Source: Syntrophomonas sp. DTU018 (GTDB lineage Bacteria > Bacillota > Syntrophomonadia > Syntrophomonadales > Syntrophomonadaceae). Taken from it: a stretch of 64,000 nucleotides of DNA. The stretch's first letter is position 1, and every line of letters starts with the position of its first letter. This document shows positions 33,605 through 42,507 of this stretch, piece after piece. Position numbers and translations under genes: made by a program. The stretch is taken from positions 29,659-93,658 of the forward strand of contig LFSR01000050.1 in NCBI GenBank assembly GCA_001513155.1, given 5' to 3'. Below the pieces are notes generated by a model. The model was not told the DNA's origin. It was given only the letters and a program-made list of their open reading frames with translations, and did not search any database.

Positions 33605-34810
33605 TTAGTTAACAGTTTCTACTGCAGGCGCCGGACTAGTCTGGGGCAGGGGAGGTATAAAACAGGCAGCCACCAGATTTAACAGGGCAATGGCGGCAGC
33701 GCCGGCAAATACCCACTGTACCCCGAAATGAGCCCATATTAGCCCGCCTGCCATGGGAACCATCATGGACACCCCATGATCGATGGTCTGCCCCATAGAC
33801 AGGGTAGGGGCAATATCCCTTTGACAGTCAGCAATCCGGTTAAGATAAGTGGCCCGGGATATGTGTACCGCAAACAGAAGCTGGTCAGCGATGTAGCAGG
33901 CCATAATAATGATCAGGGCAGCGGAGGCGGGAAACCACAAAGGGGAAAACCCATACAGAACGCAGATAATAACTAGAAGGATTGATTCTCCGGAAATGAC
34001 AATACGTTCTCCCCAGTGATCAATGGCCATGCCCAGCAGGGGACGGAACACCAGGGATAAAGAGGTTCCGATCAAGCCCAAAATGGCAAAAGTCTCTACG
34101 CTGCAATTAAATAAAGTAATCAACACCCAGGGAGCGAAGGTTAGGAAAACCTGCTTGCGAGCCCCATAGAGAACATTAAGAAGATAATACAATGAATACT
34201 TGCGTTTTAGAACAAAACTATGCTGGGGACGCTGCAGAGGAACCGGTTCGATCAAAGCCAACAGAACTCCAGCTGCCAGGGCACAGCTGCCGGCTATCAA
34301 GAAAATGGTGCTGAAAGAAGGCTTTAGGTGGGTAAATATTTCATAAATAAACAGCATCCCCAATAAAGTGCCCAGTGCTTCCAGAGCCCCAATGCGTCCC
34401 AACAGCCGGCCAGCCTGGCCTTTTGCAGCTAAGCGCAGGCAAATGGAGTTTTTAAGCACCATGAAAAGATGAGCGCCGGTACTCCACATCAGCATCCAGA
34501 CAACCACCATTGGCAGGTTAGGGGCCAGAAACCCTTGACCCCACAAGGATACACATACCATCATAGCAGCCAGCATAGCAATGCGGGTGTCGGGCAGGAA
34601 GATTAACAGGGTAAAGATAAATACCGTTAAAAATCCCGGCAGTTCACGGGGAAACTCCAGCCCGCCCCGGGTTACTTCGCTTATATGATGAACCTGAGCC
34701 AGGTAGTTGTTAAAAGAAGGTTCGTAAAAACCGGCATACAGCCCCATAAGCAGGCTGGCTCCTGCAAAGAGCAAAACCGGGCCCCAGTACTTCTGCGCAG
34801 ATGATGTCAA
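33605..34810 (-). CDS. MFS transporter
   Basis: A 401-residue protein with about 12 hydrophobic helices and a Major Facilitator layout. The inter-domain loop falls near residues 190-210 (PVPLQRPQHSFVLKRKYS). No specific drug or sugar signature is seen; it most resembles poorly characterised MFS proteins of clostridia. The start appears to be TTG with a weak AAAGGA site, so it is uncertain by a few codons. Confidence 0.78.
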   Translation of the reverse strand: MTSSAQKYWGPVLLFAGASLLMGLYAGFYEPSFNNYLAQVHHISEVTRGGLEFPRELPGFLTVFIFTLLIFLPDTRIAMLAAMMVCVSLWGQGFLAPNLPMVVVWMLMWSTGAHLFMVLKNSICLRLAAKGQAGRLLGRIGALEALGTLLGMLFIYEIFTHLKPSFSTIFLIAGSCALAAGVLLALIEPVPLQRPQHSFVLKRKYSLYYLLNVLYGARKQVFLTFAPWVLITLFNCSVETFAILGLIGTSLSLVFRPLLGMAIDHWGERIVISGESILLVIICVLYGFSPLWFPASAALIIIMACYIADQLLFAVHISRATYLNRIADCQRDIAPTLSMGQTIDHGVSMMVPMAGGLIWAHFGVQWVFAGAAAIALLNLVAACFIPPLPQTSPAPAVETVN

Positions 34811-34890
34811 GGTACACTGTTCCTTTCCCGATTAATACCCATTCATTTTACTCCTTTACTGTCAGGCTGTGAACTACCTGCAGGTACTTT

Positions 34891-35090
34891 GAGAGTGTCA
34901 AAAAAGTTGCTAAAAGAGATCGCCGCGTCGCTGCGCTCCTGGCGATGACATACCAAAAGGCCATCTTATGTGTCATTGCTGTGAAAATGGCTTTCATGTC
35001 AGTAAAAAGGCAACCATTGTGTCATCGCGAGCGCGTAGCGCGTGGCGATCTCGAACGTCGAACCGCTAATAGACTTCTTTGACAATCTGG
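34891..35090. repeat. Family A dispersed palindromic repeat, copy 2
   Basis: A 200-base non-coding element with inverted ends: GAGAGTGTCAAAAAAG on the left and CTTCTTTGACAATCTGG on the right. The interior carries GAGATCGCCGCGTCGCTGCG, GGCGATGACA and GCGCGTAGCGCGTGGCGATC. It lies between the MFS and DegV genes, a 470-base stretch with no gene. Confidence 0.82.
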
Positions 35091-35283
35091 TTTACTGGCT
35101 GCAAGATCAGTTCTAAAAGAAGCTCTGCCCAATACATTTGTAGTGAGGGATGCAGCTGTAAATTGTCGTTTCTGTCAGGACCATTGGAGTATTCAAATAA
35201 AGCCTGGATTATCTTGTGTGGCAGCGGCAGATCTAGTAAAATCAAAAACGACTATACCCTTGCAAGAGGAAGGGAGGCCCGCG

Positions 35284-36129
35284 ATGGCTATTCGCCTTTA
35301 TACTGACAATGCCTGTGATTTGGAGCTGGATTATTTAAGCCAATTGCAGGTAAAAGTTTTTCACATGCCGGTAACTATTCAGGGACAGACCTACCGGGAC
35401 AGATTAAGTATCGATCCTCCTGAATTCTATCGCCTTATATCCCAACCAGGAGTCGTACCCACTACCGCCCAGATCACTCCTGGCGAGTTCCAGCAGGAAT
35501 TTGAAAAGGTAATAGCTGAAACTGATGATGATGTTATCTACATAGCTTTTTCCTCAGCCTTAAGCGGGACCTACCAATCTGCCTGCCTGGCTCGTGACCT
35601 GGTAAATCCCCAGCGTATAACGGTAATTGACTCGAAAAGTGCCTCCGTGGGCATGGGCCTTACGGTTATCAGAGCAGCCAGGGCTATTGCCGCCGGAAAG
35701 GATAAAAACCAGGTCATTGCCGAGATAGAAGATAATATTAGACGAATTCAGCACTTATTTATAGTGGGCAGCTTTGAGATGCTGAAACGGGGAGGCCGGG
35801 TCAGCTCCGCTTCGGCAGCTCTGGGAAATCTTCTTAACATCAAGCTGCTGCTGCATTTTGTGGATGGTGCTATTGTGCCTCTGGAAAAAGCCCATGGTTT
35901 CAAGAAAGCCCGCAAACGAATGCTGGATATAATGGAAGAACGAGGCAACAACCTGGCTGACCAGCTCATAGGGATCAACCATTCTGCCGCCTATGAGAGC
36001 GCTCTGGAATTAAAGGGCATGATCGAAGAGCGCTTTGGGTGCAGGAATTTTGTAATAAGTGAAATCGGCGCAGCTATTGGAGCCCATGTAGGTGCCGGTA
36101 CCATATCGGTGTTTTTCCTGACCGAATAA
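35284..36129 (+). CDS. DegV family fatty acid-binding protein
   Basis: A 281-residue DegV protein. The N-terminal TDNACDL, the fatty-acid carboxylate-binding region TTAQITPGEF, the SSALSGTYQSA loop and the second-domain GRVSSASAALGNLLNIK are all present. DegV proteins are FakB-type subunits that hold a fatty acid for phosphorylation by FakA; no FakA is in the window. The start is ATG 35284 with GGGAGG. Fits a lipid-active organism. Confidence 0.9.
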   Translation: MAIRLYTDNACDLELDYLSQLQVKVFHMPVTIQGQTYRDRLSIDPPEFYRLISQPGVVPTTAQITPGEFQQEFEKVIAETDDDVIYIAFSSALSGTYQSACLARDLVNPQRITVIDSKSASVGMGLTVIRAARAIAAGKDKNQVIAEIEDNIRRIQHLFIVGSFEMLKRGGRVSSASAALGNLLNIKLLLHFVDGAIVPLEKAHGFKKARKRMLDIMEERGNNLADQLIGINHSAAYESALELKGMIEERFGCRNFVISEIGAAIGAHVGAGTISVFFLTE

Positions 36130-36147
36130 AATAATTGTTAACCGCAT

Positions 36148-36180
36148 AACCCCCTGTCCACAAGCAGGGGGTTTGCTTTT
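36148..36180 (+). terminator. Terminator after degV
   Basis: A 9-bp stem AACCCCCTG/CAGGGGGTT with an 8-base loop is followed by TGCTTTT. Confidence 0.85.
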
Positions 36181-36273
36181 CACAATGTCGAATGTTTAAT
36201 TAATTGCACATATGGGTGCGAATTATGCTAAAGTAACATAGAAGGCCAAATAACTTCTTCAGGAAGGGTGAAT

Positions 36274-36909
36274 ATGAACCATAGGGAAATAGTGGCTGCT
36301 GAAGGATGGGCGTTTATAGCCTTGCCTGCCCTGCTGGCATTGCTATGCTTTATACTTTCCTGGAAAATTGCTGGAATAATTTGGGCTGGGTTAAGTTTGT
36401 TCTGCCTGTTTTTTTTCCGCAACCCGGAAAGAACTATTCCTGAAGGGGTTGGCCTGGTGGTGTCCCCGGCTGACGGCCGGGTAATGGACGTTGCCAGGAT
36501 TGAGGAACCATTGTTTATTAAAGGGGAAGCCATCAGAATACGCATTTTTTTGAACCTGTTTAACGTGCATATTAACCGCATGCCGGTGGAAGGGACCGTG
36601 GAATGCATACAACGTGTACCTGGATCCTTTCTTCCTGCATATAATGAAGAAGCGAGTTATAAGAATCAGCGCAACTATATTGGGATTTTCAGCCAGGAAG
36701 GCCGGTTTATAGTTGCGCAGATTACCGGCTTAATTGCCCGGCGGCTGGTGTGCTGGGTAACCGAGGGTCAGCATTTGGCCCGAGGAGAACGGTTGGGGCT
36801 GATCCGGTTTGGTTCCTGTACGGAAGTGTATATACCTGGCCATGCTGATGTACAGGTAGCTCCCGGTGATAAAGTAAGGGGAGGGAAAAGTGTTATTGCC
36901 AAGTTTTAA
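36274..36909 (+). CDS. psd: Phosphatidylserine decarboxylase
   Basis: A 211-residue pyruvoyl enzyme that makes phosphatidylethanolamine, of the short (archaeal/clostridial) type. Two hydrophobic helices (about 12-45) precede the catalytic domain, with NPERTIPEGVGLVVSPADG, FLNLFNVHINRMP and the C-terminal self-cleavage site RFGSCTEV, where the Ser becomes the pyruvoyl group. The start is ATG 36274 after AGGAAGGG. The pssA gene overlaps its 3' end by 20 bases, so the two consecutive steps of PE synthesis are coupled. Confidence 0.92.
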   Translation: MNHREIVAAEGWAFIALPALLALLCFILSWKIAGIIWAGLSLFCLFFFRNPERTIPEGVGLVVSPADGRVMDVARIEEPLFIKGEAIRIRIFLNLFNVHINRMPVEGTVECIQRVPGSFLPAYNEEASYKNQRNYIGIFSQEGRFIVAQITGLIARRLVCWVTEGQHLARGERLGLIRFGSCTEVYIPGHADVQVAPGDKVRGGKSVIAKF

Positions 36910-37447
36910 TCATGCCCGGGCGGCATTGGTGCTGACCATGGGTAATCTGATGTGTGGCTTTATTGCTCTGGTCTGTATAACCCAGGAGCGTTTTATGGAG
37001 GCTTCTTTGCTGGTCCTGTTAGCAGCTGTTTGTGACAGCTTGGATGGCAGGGTTGCCCGGCGTGGAAATGTAGCCAGTGACATGGGGAAGGAATTGGATT
37101 CCTTATGTGATGTGGTATCTTTCGGAGTAGCCCCGGCTTTACTGGTGTATGTGCAATTTTTCTCCCAGCATATGTCTATAGGGGCCCTTCTGGCGGCCTT
37201 GTTTTATGTAGGCTGCGGTGCTTACCGCCTGGCTCGTTTCAATATTTCTCATCATACCGATTACTTTGTGGGTATACCTATTACCCTGGCAGGTATTATA
37301 ACCGCTTTGGTATCCTGGATAGGCAGCGGATTGCCCGGGGGAATTATGATCGGAGTTTTGCTGGTACTGGGCTGCCTGATGGTCAGCACCATTAAAGTTC
37401 CCAAGCCCCTGCAGCGTTCCGTGCCAGAAGAAGAGATTTCTCTTTAG
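36890..37447 (+). CDS. pssA: CDP-diacylglycerol-serine O-phosphatidyltransferase
   Basis: A 185-residue integral membrane CDP-alcohol phosphatidyltransferase with the signature DSLDGRVARRGNVASDMGKELDSLCDVVSFG, read in two parts as DG..AR and G..LD..D. About six helices. It produces phosphatidylserine for Psd. The start is GTG 36890 with GGGGAGGG, inside psd. Its stop overlaps the stop of the convergent glycosyltransferase gene by a few bases. Confidence 0.92.
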   Translation: MLLPSFNHARAALVLTMGNLMCGFIALVCITQERFMEASLLVLLAAVCDSLDGRVARRGNVASDMGKELDSLCDVVSFGVAPALLVYVQFFSQHMSIGALLAALFYVGCGAYRLARFNISHHTDYFVGIPITLAGIITALVSWIGSGLPGGIMIGVLLVLGCLMVSTIKVPKPLQRSVPEEEISL

Positions 37448-38499
37448 TCTCCCGTTCCGCTTGCCGGCCCAACCAGGTGCAGCGGCTCTTTATAGCCGAG
37501 AATGGTGTGATAGACTTTCAGGTAGTCATCTACCATACGCTGGACACTGAAACGTTCTGCCACCCACCGGCGGCAATCCCAGCGGTTGATGGTATGCAGG
37601 CGGCCAATACATTCGCATGCTTCCTCCACATTGTTGACCAGAAAACCGGTTTGCTGGTCAACAATAACTTCCGGCATGGAGCCTTTGTTAAAGGCGATTA
37701 CCGGTGTCCCGCAGGCCATTGCCTCAATAACGCTCAGTCCAAAGGGCTCCTTAAAATGAATAGGATGCAAAAGAGCCAGGGCATTCCCCAAAAGCTCATT
37801 GCGCTGGACCGGACCCACCGATCCCAGGTATATTACCTGGTTATTGTCAATGTAAGGAGCCACCTGGCTGTTGAAATATTCCTTGTCCTGAATAATGCCG
37901 GCAATAAACAGGCGGCGGCGGCATAGCCTGGCGATCTCAATAGCTTCCCGGGTGCCTTTGTCAGGGTGGATGCGCCCGAAGAAAAGCAGGTAATCCCCCG
38001 GTTGGTCCCGGAAAGTGAACTCTCCCAGGTCAATACCGTGGTAGACAGTAGCCAGGTAGTGAAGGTCCGGACTGCGATCAGCATTGCTGATGGAAACATA
38101 ATAACTGCTGTTCTGATACTCCCGGTATACCGGGAGTATTTTTGAGGAAGAGAATCCGTGGATGGTGGTTACTATGGGGGTATCCACCAGCCGGGAGAAA
38201 ACCAGAGGCATAAAATCGTAGTGATTATGAATCAAGTCGAACTTGTCAGCCTGTTCAAATAGATGGGCAATGTGCAGGGCTTCCCATACTTTAGGATTTA
38301 TCTGCGGGTTTTCTTCGTAGGGGAAGGGGCAGATATATTCCAGTCGTCCTTTGGTAATGGAATCACCGGTAGCAAACAGAGTAACATCTATTTCCCTTTC
38401 CACCAGACCTTCTGTTAACAGGGAGACTACTCGTTCCCAGGGCCCATAACTGCGGGGCGGTGTTCTCCAAGCGATGGGTGATAACATGGCTATCTTCAT
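37444..38499 (-). CDS. Glycosyltransferase family 4
   Basis: A 351-residue GT-B enzyme. The N-terminal domain has the donor-lobe-spanning HNHYDFMP region, and the C-terminal Rossmann lobe has FFGRIHPDKG and the sugar-nucleotide motif EPFGLSVIEAMACGTPVIAF. This is the GT4 alpha-retaining type used for surface polysaccharide, glycolipid or sugar-phosphate transfer. Ribosome binding site AAGGAG. A GH5-like hydrolase gene lies upstream on the same strand, beyond a family A repeat. Confidence 0.88.
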   Translation of the reverse strand: MKIAMLSPIAWRTPPRSYGPWERVVSLLTEGLVEREIDVTLFATGDSITKGRLEYICPFPYEENPQINPKVWEALHIAHLFEQADKFDLIHNHYDFMPLVFSRLVDTPIVTTIHGFSSSKILPVYREYQNSSYYVSISNADRSPDLHYLATVYHGIDLGEFTFRDQPGDYLLFFGRIHPDKGTREAIEIARLCRRRLFIAGIIQDKEYFNSQVAPYIDNNQVIYLGSVGPVQRNELLGNALALLHPIHFKEPFGLSVIEAMACGTPVIAFNKGSMPEVIVDQQTGFLVNNVEEACECIGRLHTINRWDCRRWVAERFSVQRMVDDYLKVYHTILGYKEPLHLVGPASGTGD

Positions 38500-38540
38500 G
38501 TCTTTTCTCCTTCACTATGATAATTGCAGTATTATCTTTC

Positions 38541-38830
38541 GTATGATTGCTGTAAAAATGGCGATCTAATGTGTCATTACTGTGAAAATGGCGTCCTTTT
38601 GTGTCATCGCGAGCGCGGAGCGCGTGGCGATCTCAATCAGGCATACAGATATACGAATGAGATTGCCGCGCCCCTAACGGGGCTCGCAATGACACATAAG
38701 AGGACTTTTCATTCATCGTGGCCTGTTCTGCTGGTGACAATTGCGAGCGCGCAGCGCGTGGCAATCTCTAGGTCAGCCTAACAGTTTGCGTTAACAGATC
38801 GCCACGTCGCTGCGCTCTTGGCGATGACAC
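38541..38830. repeat. Family A dispersed palindromic repeat, copy 3
   Basis: About 290 non-coding bases nearly collinear with copy 1 (GCGCGTGGCGATCTCAATC, GAGATTGCCGCGCCCC, CATTCATCGTGGCCTG, AGATCGCCACGTCGCT). It fills the gap between the glycosyltransferase and GH5-like genes. Confidence 0.85.
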
Positions 38831-38860
38831 CCAAGATAGTCTTTTTGGTTCGTCAAGCTG

Positions 38861-40075
38861 CTAAAGTTCCTCGCCCTGACCGGTAATTTCCTTTTTATAA
38901 AGCTTAAATAGTCTTCGCAGGTTGCCGACCGGATCCTCGTAAAATCGATCCGGGTCTTCATTGGCAAGCCAGGAAGGTACTTCAAAGGGCAAACTGGGTT
39001 TGCCTGTCCAGGAGCCCAGGGTGACCAGGGCCGGTTTTATTGACCCATCCCAGCGGGTTAATCCAAAGTACCGCTCATGGGCGTTTTCCTGCAGGGGCGG
39101 TTTACCGTAAAGCTGGGGATGATAGTCGGCAAAGCACCAGCCCAAGGCACCTATTGTACCAGCCGCATGCAGCAAGGATAAAGAACGGTGATAAAGGTCA
39201 TTCACCTGTTCTTCTGACCACAGGGGAGTTTTAACCGCCTCCTGCTTGGATTTTGGCCCTGTTTGCGCGGGTTCATTGGGCCAGCCAAACTCTTGAAACA
39301 GCACCGGCCTGCCGCCTCCCAGCCATGAAGTAATTATGCCCAGGAAAGGCAGCAGGTAAACATCATCCTTATCCACCCAGGACAAATAAAAGGGATAGCC
39401 GTGTATGCTCAAAAAACTGCAATAACAGGAGGCATCCTGGGGCCAGAGACGGCGGTCTTCTTCCAGATCCTCGGCGTGCATTCCCAGGGTAACGGCGCTG
39501 CCCGGGTGGGAATCCAGTATAGCATTGCTCATGATGTTCAGCCATTTTCGCCCCGCTTCACGATCATTGGGAATGCAGCAGTTGGAGGATTCATTGCCCA
39601 AATCATACGTGGTAACCGCGGGATGACCCCGCAGAGCGGAGCATATCTTTTCTATCTGCAATACCTGGGCTTGCTGGATTTCCGGGTCGTGGTAAAAATT
39701 GCGGATGCTTCGCATGTGCAGCTTTCCCTGGCTGTAAACCGGAAAACGCTGGGGCTTTTCTTCGGACTGCAAAGCCCAGTCAGGAATCCAGTTTACTCCG
39801 CTCATATGACCGCAGAAGAAGGTGGGCATAAGATCGAGATTATGGGCAGCAGCCAGGTCAGCGGTGATGAGCAGGTTATCCAGGCTGGTTTTGCTGATCT
39901 CATCAGGACGGGGCTGAAAGTCCTCCCAGAGTAGAAATACGCGTACGGTATGCAAATGGCAGGAGCTTAAAGAAGCAAAGTCACGGTCTACCTCGGCAGC
40001 ATCAAAGGCTTTCCACCAGTACATAGCCTTGCGGGCTGGCCAATAGTTTATCCCTGTTATAAAGTTTCCCTGCAT
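38861..40075 (-). CDS. GH5-like (cellulase/mannanase clan) glycoside hydrolase
   Basis: A 404-residue (beta/alpha)8 hydrolase of clan A. The acid/base Glu is in TTYDLGNESSN and the nucleophile Glu in VLFQEFGWP, both on the expected strands. No signal peptide is seen, so it is probably intracellular, which is unusual for a polysaccharide hydrolase and suggests action on an oligosaccharide or stored glycoside. The start is ATG with AGGTGG. Confidence 0.8.
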   Translation of the reverse strand: MQGNFITGINYWPARKAMYWWKAFDAAEVDRDFASLSSCHLHTVRVFLLWEDFQPRPDEISKTSLDNLLITADLAAAHNLDLMPTFFCGHMSGVNWIPDWALQSEEKPQRFPVYSQGKLHMRSIRNFYHDPEIQQAQVLQIEKICSALRGHPAVTTYDLGNESSNCCIPNDREAGRKWLNIMSNAILDSHPGSAVTLGMHAEDLEEDRRLWPQDASCYCSFLSIHGYPFYLSWVDKDDVYLLPFLGIITSWLGGGRPVLFQEFGWPNEPAQTGPKSKQEAVKTPLWSEEQVNDLYHRSLSLLHAAGTIGALGWCFADYHPQLYGKPPLQENAHERYFGLTRWDGSIKPALVTLGSWTGKPSLPFEVPSWLANEDPDRFYEDPVGNLRRLFKLYKKEITGQGEEL

Positions 40076-40133
40076 TTAGCCACCTGCTGGAACTTTTTTA
40101 AAATTAGTATCAGTAAAATGACATTGGATATAC

Positions 40134-40171
40134 CACAAAATAAATCGGGACCAGCCGGAGCTGGTCCCGAT
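40134..40171 (-). terminator. Terminator of the selenoprotein gene
   Basis: A perfect 12-bp stem (ATCGGGACCAGC with GCTGGTCCCGAT) and a 4-base loop are followed on the minus strand by TTATTTTG. It lies about 55 bases after the stop of the selenoprotein gene. Confidence 0.85.
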
Positions 40172-40224
40172 TACGGCAGCCTATGGAAAACCACAGCCTG
40201 TCCGGGTGCCAACAGGCACGACTT

Positions 40225-40431
40225 CTAGCTGGGCGGATTGTTTTTCCTTCCCATTTCTTCCAGTTCCCTGATAAGACTGTCCAGATCAACATTTTTACCT
40301 CGAGCAGCCTGCTCAAGTGTCATCCAGCCTGCACTTCAGCCTAAACAGCGAACTCCCGCATTCATAAGCAGCCTTTGGGAACCGGGTACTTGCTGCAGAA
40401 TGTCTTTTATCAGAGTACGACGGGTGATCAT
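40225..40431 (-). CDS. Selenocysteine-containing DUF1858 (Hcp-associated redox disulfide) protein
   Basis: A 68-residue protein read through an in-frame TGA (40336-40338) as selenocysteine 32. The frame starts at ATG 40431, with AGGAGG 9 bases upstream, and ends at TAG 40225. Residues 2-58 align end to end with DUF1858/TIGR03980 proteins (start ITRRTLIKDILQQVP, then NAGVRCLG, then TLEQAARGKNVDLDSLI), and the TGA falls exactly on the second Cys of their CxxC pair, giving CLGU. A SECIS-like hairpin follows. It has its own promoter and terminator. Role: probably a small thiol/selenol redox partner. An inactivated pseudogene is possible but fits less well, because the frame, the signals and the Cys position are all intact. 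Confidence 0.85.
40299..40335 (-). promoter_or_regulatory. Bacterial SECIS-like element
   Basis: Downstream of the TGA on the minus strand, CTTGAGCA (40317-40310) pairs with TGCTCGAG (40306-40299) in 8 bp with one G-U, closing a 3-base loop GGC (40309-40307). The loop starts 27 bases after the UGA and begins with G. This fits the published description of bacterial SECIS elements (short apical loop, G among the first two positions, loop about 16-37 bases from UGA). Confidence 0.75.
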
Positions 40432-40474
40432 GGGAGAGTACCTCCTGTAAATAAATGCCATAGGTTACTTCTAT

Positions 40475-40503
40475 TTTATACGGTATCTTCTGCAGAAGTG
40501 CAA
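40475..40503 (-). promoter_or_regulatory. Promoter of the selenoprotein gene
   Basis: On the minus strand TTGCAC (40503-40498), a 17-base spacer and TATAAA (40480-40475) form a near-consensus sigma-A promoter about 45 bases before the ATG. Confidence 0.75.
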
Positions 40504-40614
40504 TTATTATCCCAGGAAATTTATTTTAGCTTGAGTTTCGGTATGCTGGGATGTGGACTGGTCGCCTTCTAGAAACTGTGCTATTATGTTAAGGGCAGTA
40601 CAAGGAGGAATACC

Positions 40615-42219
40615 GTGCACCCAATTAGTTTTGAAAGTATGCAATTAAAACCCGAACTTCTTGAAATGATCCGTGCCAAGGGCTTTGTACAACCCACTCC
40701 TATTCAGCTGCAAACCATTCCCTTAGCCCTGGACGGCCATGATATTATGGGTCAGGCGCGGACAGGCACTGGCAAAACAGCTTCCTATGGGATTCCCATA
40801 TTAAACTGCCTGGTGCCCGGCGGCGGAATGCAGGCACTGGTTATCTGTCCTACCCGGGAGCTTTCTGTACAAGTGCGCAATGAGATAGCTTTTTTAGGCA
40901 GCGCTCTGGGTATTCAAGTGGTGGCTCTCTATGGGGGGCAGTCCATCGAGGTTCAATTTCAGGCCCTGATAAAGCAGCCGGAAATAGTAATAGCTACCCC
41001 CGGCAGGTTTTTGGACCATCTGCGCCGGGGCAGCGTGTGCCTGGAGGATGTGCGCTTCGTAGTACTGGACGAAGCCGACGAGATGTTGGATATGGGCTTT
41101 CTGCCCGACGTTGAGACTATTTTAAGTGCTTGTCCTATACCCCGGCAGACATTTCTGTTTTCGGCAACTCTTCCCGAAGAGATCAGGGAATTGGGCCTGA
41201 GGTTTATGCAGGATCCCCAGGAAGTGCTGATTGATGTTGATGAACCTACTGTTCCTATCGTAGAACAGCGCTGTTACCGGGTGCATCCTGAACGTAAAAT
41301 CCAGGCTTTATGCTGCCTGCTGGAAGCTGAGCAGCCCAGGGTGAGCCTGGTATTTTGCCGCACTAAGAGAGGAGCCGATGAGTTAGCCCATCGCTTGGAA
41401 CAGAGAGGATTTAAAGCTGAAGCTCTTCACGGAGACATGTCCCAGAGAGAGCGGGATCAGGTTATGAACCGGTTCAGACGGGGGAAACTGCGGGTGTTGG
41501 TGGCCACTGATCTAGCTTCACGCGGGCTGGATATTGATATGGTCAGCCATGTAATTAACTTCGATATTCCTGACGATCCTGATATATATGTACATCGCAT
41601 TGGGAGAACTGGACGGGCTGGCCGGGGCGGCGTAGCCATAACCCTGGTAGAACCCAACCAGATAAAGCAGTTGCGCGTGATCGAACGGCGTATTGCCAGG
41701 AGGATCAAAATCTGTGAACTGCCAGGGCAGAATCGCGGCTGGAGCCGGCACGAAGAGGAGCTGTTTAAGCAGATAATGAAAGCTGCCCGGCAGGCTTCCA
41801 ACCACTATCTCAGTATGGCCCGGAGCATGCTGGACAGGGAAGATGCGGTATTTATCCTGGCGGGGGCCTTAAGGTTATTGGAAGAGGGGTCGGCTGTTCT
41901 GGAAAAGGATCTGCTTTCCAACCCACCCGAAGAACCCCTGGAGGATACTATGGTCAATGTAGAAATTCCGGTAGGGAAAGTTCATGGGATAAAGGCAGAC
42001 GAGTTGGTGCAGTGGCTGTTTGATCATACTTTATTGCGGGAAGACCAGATCGGTGAGATCGAAATAGACCAGCACTCAACTTTCATCGAGGTTCCTTTGG
42101 AATTTGTGGATGAAATATACCAGGTCTGCGATCAACCGGAATTTATGAGACCAACCGCCAAAAAAAGGCGCCAGCCTTTTAACCAGATTTACCAAGGGCA
42201 AAGTGTTAAGGGAAGATGA
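40615..42219 (+). CDS. DEAD-box RNA helicase
   Basis: A 534-residue ATP-dependent RNA helicase. It has a Q motif near GFVQPTPIQ, Walker A ARTGTGKT (48-55), VLDEADEMLDMGF, FSATL and HRIGRTGRAGRGG. The C-terminal 75 residues resemble the DbpA/CsdA RNA-binding domain (VNVEIPVGKVHGIKADELVQWL). Similar proteins aid ribosome assembly and growth in the cold. The start is GTG with AAGGAGG at 8 bases. Confidence 0.93.
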   Translation: MHPISFESMQLKPELLEMIRAKGFVQPTPIQLQTIPLALDGHDIMGQARTGTGKTASYGIPILNCLVPGGGMQALVICPTRELSVQVRNEIAFLGSALGIQVVALYGGQSIEVQFQALIKQPEIVIATPGRFLDHLRRGSVCLEDVRFVVLDEADEMLDMGFLPDVETILSACPIPRQTFLFSATLPEEIRELGLRFMQDPQEVLIDVDEPTVPIVEQRCYRVHPERKIQALCCLLEAEQPRVSLVFCRTKRGADELAHRLEQRGFKAEALHGDMSQRERDQVMNRFRRGKLRVLVATDLASRGLDIDMVSHVINFDIPDDPDIYVHRIGRTGRAGRGGVAITLVEPNQIKQLRVIERRIARRIKICELPGQNRGWSRHEEELFKQIMKAARQASNHYLSMARSMLDREDAVFILAGALRLLEEGSAVLEKDLLSNPPEEPLEDTMVNVEIPVGKVHGIKADELVQWLFDHTLLREDQIGEIEIDQHSTFIEVPLEFVDEIYQVCDQPEFMRPTAKKRRQPFNQIYQGQSVKGR

Positions 42220-42401
42220 AAATCTTCCTCAGACTGTCGAAAAAGGCCATGTAAAGAGATCGCCACGTCGCTGCGCTCCTCGCGATGACATACCAAAAGG
42301 CCATCATATGTGCCATTGCGAGCCCCGGAGGGGCGTAGCAATCTCAAATGTTGAACCGTTAATAGACTTCTTTGACACTCTGGGGAAGATGAAAATCTTC
42401 C
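42211..42401. mobile_element. Family A element copy 4 with duplicated terminator at both ends
   Basis: The repeat itself is 42230-42383 (154 bases), with inverted ends (CAGACTGTCGAAAAAGG on the left, CTTCTTTGACACTCTGG on the right). It is flanked on both sides by the same 18-bp hairpin sequence GGAAGATGAAAATCTTCC (42211-42228 and 42384-42401). Only the right copy is followed by a T-rich run (TTTTATTTTTT), so the uninterrupted sequence would be a standard terminator for the helicase gene. The arrangement looks like insertion with an 18-bp target duplication. Confidence 0.75.
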
Positions 42402-42507
42402 TTTTATTTTTTAGGTAATGAATTAAAAAATATTTCCAGCTTCGTGATTTCATTGGGCAGAGTATTAGATGATACTGCCCATAATAAACGGTGGAGGCGT
42501 ATCGTCG

